A DNA stretch of 64,000 nt from Wolfiporia cocos (lineage: Eukaryota > Basidiomycota > Agaricomycetes > Polyporales > Phaeolaceae). Made by a program: the position numbers and the translations under genes. Below the pieces are notes generated by a model. The model searched no databases. It saw only the letters and a list, made by a program, of their open reading frames with translations, and was not told where the DNA came from. Location of the stretch: assembly GCA_029448655.1 (NCBI GenBank), contig JACCLO010000012.1, positions 2,976,001-3,040,000 on the forward strand. The letters are read 5' to 3'. This document shows, piece after piece, positions 60,801-64,000 of this stretch (its first letter is position 1; every line of letters begins with the position of its first letter).

Positions 60801-62390
60801 AATACGACGGTGTTCCAACAGGTCGTTTCCGAACACAAGGATGTCGTCTAGGTAGACAATGACCTTTCCTTCTCTGATAAGGTCACCTAGAATATCATTC
60901 ATCATGTGCTGGAACGTGCTGGGTGCATTACAAAAGCCGAAGTACATGACTACAGCTTCGTAAAGGCCGTTAGGCGTAATGAATGCGGTCTTCCATTCAT
61001 CTCCCTTCTTGATTCTTACGTTGTTGTAACCCCAACGTAAGTCGAGCTTCGTAAATATCGAAGCCTGGCTAAGCTTATCGATAAGCTCGTCTATGCGTGG
61101 GAGAGGGTACCTGTTTTTAATGGTCAAGTCGTTTACTTTCCGGTAATCGACTACCATTCGGGCTCCGCCGTCTTTTTTAGGGACGAAGAAGACCGGGCTC
61201 GCGATCGGGGATTTTGAGTGTCGGATGTAGCCCTTCCGTAACTCTTCCTGAATCCACTGATCTAGCGAGTTCGCTTCCTGAGGAGACATCTTGTATGCCT
61301 TACTCGGGGGCGGTAGTACCGCGTCATCGGGGAAGTCGATGGCGTGGTCATATGGTTTCCGTTCGGGCATCCTTTCGGATGCGCGTTGAGAAAATACCGT
61401 GGGACCAAACTCCTGGTATTCCTCCGGAACCAAGGATTTCCATTTCTGGAGATCCGCATCTGTCAGGAATTCATCATCCGACTTCTCCGTTATCGACTGA
61501 ATGGCATCGATAAGGAGTTCCGTTCCTTCGTCAAGGGTGTTCACCCAAGCGACAAAGGGATTCTCCGGCTCCTCTAAGCCGAGAAAATCTATTGGAAAGT
61601 CATTGATGATCTGATAGATGTTGCGGGGTTTGATTTCGTCCTCTTCCTCTGAAATCGAAACCCGTTTGCCATGTTTGCATTTTTCCGTACATCGATATGT
61701 GAAGGTTCCTTCCGGCCAGTTGAAGTCCGGGTTGTGTTTCAGGAACCAATCATATCCGAGGATCACATCCGCATTCTGTACGTCCATTACGTACAAGAAT
61801 TCGGTGGACTTGTGTTCCTCGTGCACCATATAAGCTTTTACTGCCATATTGATATTACCGGCGGTATTAGAGGTACCGTCGGCGTTGCGAATCTCGAGAG
61901 GTGAAGGTAGTTTTTGAGTGACTAACTTCTCCTCATGGACGAGTTTCTTATCGATGACGCTTATGGATGCACCGGTGTCGGTTAATGCCATGGCGTTGAC
62001 TTTCTTCCCGTATACCCACAATTCCACTTCGATAGAGAACGATTTATTGTCGTCTCGAGAATCGTTTCCATGTACATTATACAAAGTGAAAAACTTCAAT
62101 GCGAGCGGGTCAGGATAAAAGTATTGTACAGGAGGGGCACGTGTAGCTAGTGTCCGAGTCCTCCGGGCAAAGTCCATTGCCGAGTTTCCGAATATACCGA
62201 GATGGGATACCGGGTGACGTACGACCGCCTTATCTTCCCACAAGATAAGGGGTCTCTGTGAAGCCTCTTCGTAGAGGTGCGCTTCTTCGGGGCGCTGTAC
62301 ACTCCCAGCCGCTGCGGGGCTGGTGTGTTCTTCACAGGACGTCTTCGAGACGTGTGGTTGGGGCGAGGGGAACTGAGATGGTCCCGACAT
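57855..62390 (-). CDS. pol: pol polyprotein of B3 (PR-RT-RH-IN-chromodomain-dUTPase)
   Basis: This intact 1511-residue polyprotein is colinear with B1 pol, with the same catalytic residues and five dUTPase motifs. The integrase core is of the B1 type, not the divergent B2 type. Private changes include Ile to Thr next to the protease DTGA motif, Glu to Lys in the RT segment after RWGYNN, and Arg to Cys between the chromodomain and the dUTPase. These could be mildly damaging. The ATG at 62390 is 59 nt inside gag in the +1 frame. Confidence 0.96.
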   Translation of the reverse strand: MSGPSQFPSPQPHVSKTSCEEHTSPAAAGSVQRPEEAHLYEEASQRPLILWEDKAVVRHPVSHLGIFGNSAMDFARRTRTLATRAPPVQYFYPDPLALKFFTLYNVHGNDSRDDNKSFSIEVELWVYGKKVNAMALTDTGASISVIDKKLVHEEKLVTQKLPSPLEIRNADGTSNTAGNINMAVKAYMVHEEHKSTEFLYVMDVQNADVILGYDWFLKHNPDFNWPEGTFTYRCTEKCKHGKRVSISEEEDEIKPRNIYQIINDFPIDFLGLEEPENPFVAWVNTLDEGTELLIDAIQSITEKSDDEFLTDADLQKWKSLVPEEYQEFGPTVFSQRASERMPERKPYDHAIDFPDDAVLPPPSKAYKMSPQEANSLDQWIQEELRKGYIRHSKSPIASPVFFVPKKDGGARMVVDYRKVNDLTIKNRYPLPRIDELIDKLSQASIFTKLDLRWGYNNVRIKKGDEWKTAFITPNGLYEAVVMYFGFCNAPSTFQHMMNDILGDLIREGKVIVYLDDILVFGNDLLEHRRIVKQVLQILQDNDLFAKPEKCFFEQSSIEYLGMIISKGKVEMDPKKVAGVMDWPTPAKVKDVQAFVGFANYYRRFIKDFSKVVKPLTELSKKNTQWNWGPEQAEAFQTLKEAFTSAPILRIPDQESPFRVEADSSDYATGAVLSQYSSEDKLWHPVAFYSKSLSAPERNYEIYDKELLAIIRALEEWRHYLEGHPHKFEVWSDHLNLTYFKSAQRLTRRQARWSLYLTRFNFTMCHKPGKTMLTADPLSRRPDHEEGVELDNRDQILLKPEYFTVRALEASQQEIQSGDEDLLRQIRQALMDDQITKDYQELLKSGPKEFGKDLQEWNMEAGLLLRRGKVYVPKEPKELRTKILELHHDHVTAGHFGRWKTYELLSRNYWWPGMTTMVKQYVEGCDTCQRMKNRNQTPYGPLQPLPVPEAPWDTITIDFIVHLPPSGERKQFTAIMVVVDRLTKRAHFIPTSDNISAKELANLLYLRIYPNHGLPKQIISDRGPQFSSELFKGWCEQLGIQRSMTTAYHPQADGQTERINQILEQYLRCYIDVIQKDNWVFYLPTAEFAYNNAASETTKNSPFFVELGRHPNAGPTDLKPTQYSDLNQFAYARWSAQEQAKAAMKLAAERWSWYYDQHKRSVPFKVGDKVLVDARSWQDSERSLSPRYLGPFKIIEQLSPVTFRVHMDEQYRAYHPVFHASKLVMYKDPVHQKKPEPQPEMVDGEELWEVEKILDHRLRAGRVEYRIRWKGFGINDDSWVREADLDTAYDILQEYKASHAIPMQDVPLRRSARRKEAVHVFDPDSDDWEADECTWPDDWPQYCEEFAKDPKQRMVRHPDGGWMSADINQNADLKIVVGEGGRMPEKGTKDSVGFDLYTATGDVLPAHGQTEYNTKLKIQVPFGTYGRIAPRSSLARKGIDVMGGVIDHDYQGEVIIILRNHSDISIDIRAGDKIAQLICEVAKDPHITLHGKSYFEKIKSERGTGGFGSTGK

Positions 62391-64000
62391 TGGCGACGGT
62401 GGTGGCGGGGGCCGAGGGTCCTGCTGAGCTTGAGTCAGCCGTCACTTCTTCCCAGATCGTTCGGGCACGATACGTCTTGCCATCCGCGGGGGGCGCCGAG
62501 TACGGCTTCTTGCCAGAAGCCTGTCCCTTTCCACTACCCGAAGGAGCAGCCGTGGTCTTTCCAGACGCGGCAGCTGCATCCTTCGCCCTTTGTTGCTCGG
62601 CCCGCTGAGCGGCAGGCACGAATGTTCCCGCGGCCTTGTCTGCCGCAAGCTTAGGACACTTGTTGAAGTAGTGTCCTGTCTGCTTGCAGTATGTGCAGAC
62701 GGCGTTGGTGGTGTCGGCGGGGGCTTTGGCGGGCGCCTTTCCCTTGTCCTTTTTCTTCTCCGACTTCTTTGCAGAAGCGGAGGACGTCTCCTTCTTTTCG
62801 GCAGGTGCCGAGTCCTTCTTGCCGGCCTTCTCGAAGATTGAGCCCTTGATCTTGTCTGGATATGACGTTTGATACATTTCCAGAGCGAAGTCGATGAGGG
62901 GCTCAATGTCGGTCGGGGCCTTGAAGAAAGGGGTTTTGCCGAGGACGTTTAAGGTGTCCTTGACCTTTTCAGGGAGAGTCTCGGTGAATTCCCACACCAG
63001 AGTCTCGTTGGCGGTTTCGGAGAGTCGGCCGAGGGTGCGGAATCGTTCGCAGTAATTGAAATAGTTAGATTCTGCCAGTTCCTTGCCCTTCGTGCCGTAG
63101 TAGCCGCGAATTTCCTTCTTCGCGATCTCCTTATCCGTCATTTTCCCATATTGCACCATTACTGATTTGGTGAAGTCCTCCCAGGTGCCGAGAGGTTCAC
63201 CGTTTCCTGCCTTCTTGATGAGAGGCGAGAAAAACTTGTATGCGTCCCCTGTGACGCGGAAGAGGGCCGTGGTGATACGGTCATGGTCATCGTAGACCCT
63301 GAGCGTACCGAAGTACAGGCCCATCTTCTCCACCCATTCCTGTGCAGTCACCTTTCCAGATGACCCAGAGAATTCGGGGGGAGGGGGAATTTTCAGGTTT
63401 TGAGGCAGACCTGGAATCTGCGGGGCGACGGCTGCTGCAGCAGCGGCTGCGGCCTGTGCGGCGGCAGCGGCCTCGGCTGCTCTGGCTTGAGCATGACCGG
63501 GGGCCGGTGCCGGGTCTTCCGGGGGCGTGCGGACACCGGGAGGGTTGGGAACGGAGGGATTCTTGCGAATCCTCCGGAGTTCCTCGTCCACCTTCTCCAT
63601 GCGCTCAGCGAACGCATCCTCGAGGTCGTCAAGGCGGTTCCGGTAGTCCTTCCGGAGGTCTTTCTCCATTGCGGAGAACTTGGCGGTGTACTCCTGTCGG
63701 AATTCCTTGCCGAGGTCCACCAGAGTGGACAGTACCTCGTTGCGGACCGAATTGACCGCTTCGTGTAGCTCGTCTTGGGCCTTTTGTTCGATGGCCCTGG
63801 ATTGCCCAACCAGGGAGTCGATTCTGCCGTGGATTCGCTCCAGGCGAGCGTGCACCATTCGACCGAGGGTGTCAGTGGTGTCGTGGGAGATGGCCGCACT
63901 TCGTTGTACGGCGGCGTCGATGATCGGCCCATGTAGGGACCCATCCACCTTGTGGTGTTCCTCCTCGGGGAGGTACGCCTTGAGTTGGTTTTCGACCACG
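62332..64000 (-). CDS. gag: gag polyprotein of B3, N-terminus beyond window
   Basis: About 555 residues of the C-terminal part are visible, open to the window edge: the end of the N-terminal region, coiled coil, Ala-rich linker, capsid-like region and CX2CX4HX4C knuckle. From the capsid to the stop it is nearly identical to B2 gag. The coiled-coil region differs from both B1 and B2. The start codon is not in the window. Confidence 0.94.
   Translation of the reverse strand, partial: VVENQLKAYLPEEEHHKVDGSLHGPIIDAAVQRSAAISHDTTDTLGRMVHARLERIHGRIDSLVGQSRAIEQKAQDELHEAVNSVRNEVLSTLVDLGKEFRQEYTAKFSAMEKDLRKDYRNRLDDLEDAFAERMEKVDEELRRIRKNPSVPNPPGVRTPPEDPAPAPGHAQARAAEAAAAAQAAAAAAAAVAPQIPGLPQNLKIPPPPEFSGSSGKVTAQEWVEKMGLYFGTLRVYDDHDRITTALFRVTGDAYKFFSPLIKKAGNGEPLGTWEDFTKSVMVQYGKMTDKEIAKKEIRGYYGTKGKELAESNYFNYCERFRTLGRLSETANETLVWEFTETLPEKVKDTLNVLGKTPFFKAPTDIEPLIDFALEMYQTSYPDKIKGSIFEKAGKKDSAPAEKKETSSASAKKSEKKKDKGKAPAKAPADTTNAVCTYCKQTGHYFNKCPKLAADKAAGTFVPAAQRAEQQRAKDAAAASGKTTAAPSGSGKGQASGKKPYSAPPADGKTYRARTIWEEVTADSSSAGPSAPATTVANVGTISVPLAPTTRLEDVL

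Larger units (their letters stand above)
57117..64000 (-). mobile_element. B3: family B Ty3/gypsy element, 5' end outside the window
   Basis: It contains the 3' LTR, complete pol and most of gag on the minus strand. The left target flank is TATGG. Its partner duplication, 5' LTR and ORF0 are outside the window. Confidence 0.95.

Noticed and set aside
1..64000. CRISPR array, bacterial operons, rRNA or tRNA genes, host protein genes
   Set aside because: No repeat-spacer pattern, ribosome-binding sites or RNA-gene features were seen. All long frames belong to retroelements.

Overview
The window contains no recognisable host protein gene. It is a cluster of nested LTR retrotransposons, almost certainly from a filamentous fungus and probably a basidiomycete. 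The reasons are Ty3/gypsy chromoviruses with a C-terminal chromodomain, candidate introns of 80-95 nt with short CTNAY-type branch sites, and dense heterochromatin-like nesting. The species cannot be named from this sequence.

There are two autonomous families. Family A lies on the + strand: A1 at 944-32933 (old, broken), A3 at 34233-43888 and A4 at 44972-54636. Family B lies on the - strand: B2 at 7131-27133, B1 at 10602-20591 and B3 at 57117 to the window end. Both encode ORF0, gag and pol in that order. Pol carries protease, reverse transcriptase, RNase H, integrase, chromodomain and a complete trimeric-type dUTPase. Family D is a short non-autonomous element of about 1.9 kb with 607-611 bp LTRs and a 708 bp non-coding core. 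Families C, E and G appear only as LTRs.

Left nest, each level joined by a 5-bp target-site duplication (TSD) that I could read. A1 carries solo LTR G in gag (TSD GTTCT) and solo LTR C in pol (GTGAT). C is split by D1 (AGGAG), D1's 5' LTR by B2 (GTGGG), and B2's pol by B1 (CGCCG). Right nest: a 306-bp-period repeat (F) is split by solo LTR E (AATTG), E by solo LTR D2 (AGCTC), and D2 by D3 (ACCAT). D3 has A3 in its 5' LTR (GCGTG) and A4 in its 3' LTR (TATCT). Beyond that lie more F repeat, another C LTR and B3.

The LTR pairs of A3, B1 and D3 look identical by eye and those of B2 and A4 nearly so, so these copies are recent. A1 has stop codons and many CpG-type transitions, so it is old.

Shared expression logic is inferred from the sequence. 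In A, B and D a TATA box lies about 25-26 nt upstream of an 11-12 nt LTR segment that is perfectly complementary to the sequence 1-2 nt past the LTR. This is the layout of Tf1-type self-priming. In A and B a consensus 5' splice site lies in U5, with candidate 3' splice sites after the primer site, just before ORF0 and just before gag. This suggests retrovirus-like splicing in which spliced RNAs lose the primer-binding site. Family A joins gag to pol with a G GGT TTT heptamer in the -1 frame plus a TGATG stop-start overlap. Family B has a 59-nt gag/pol overlap in the +1 frame.
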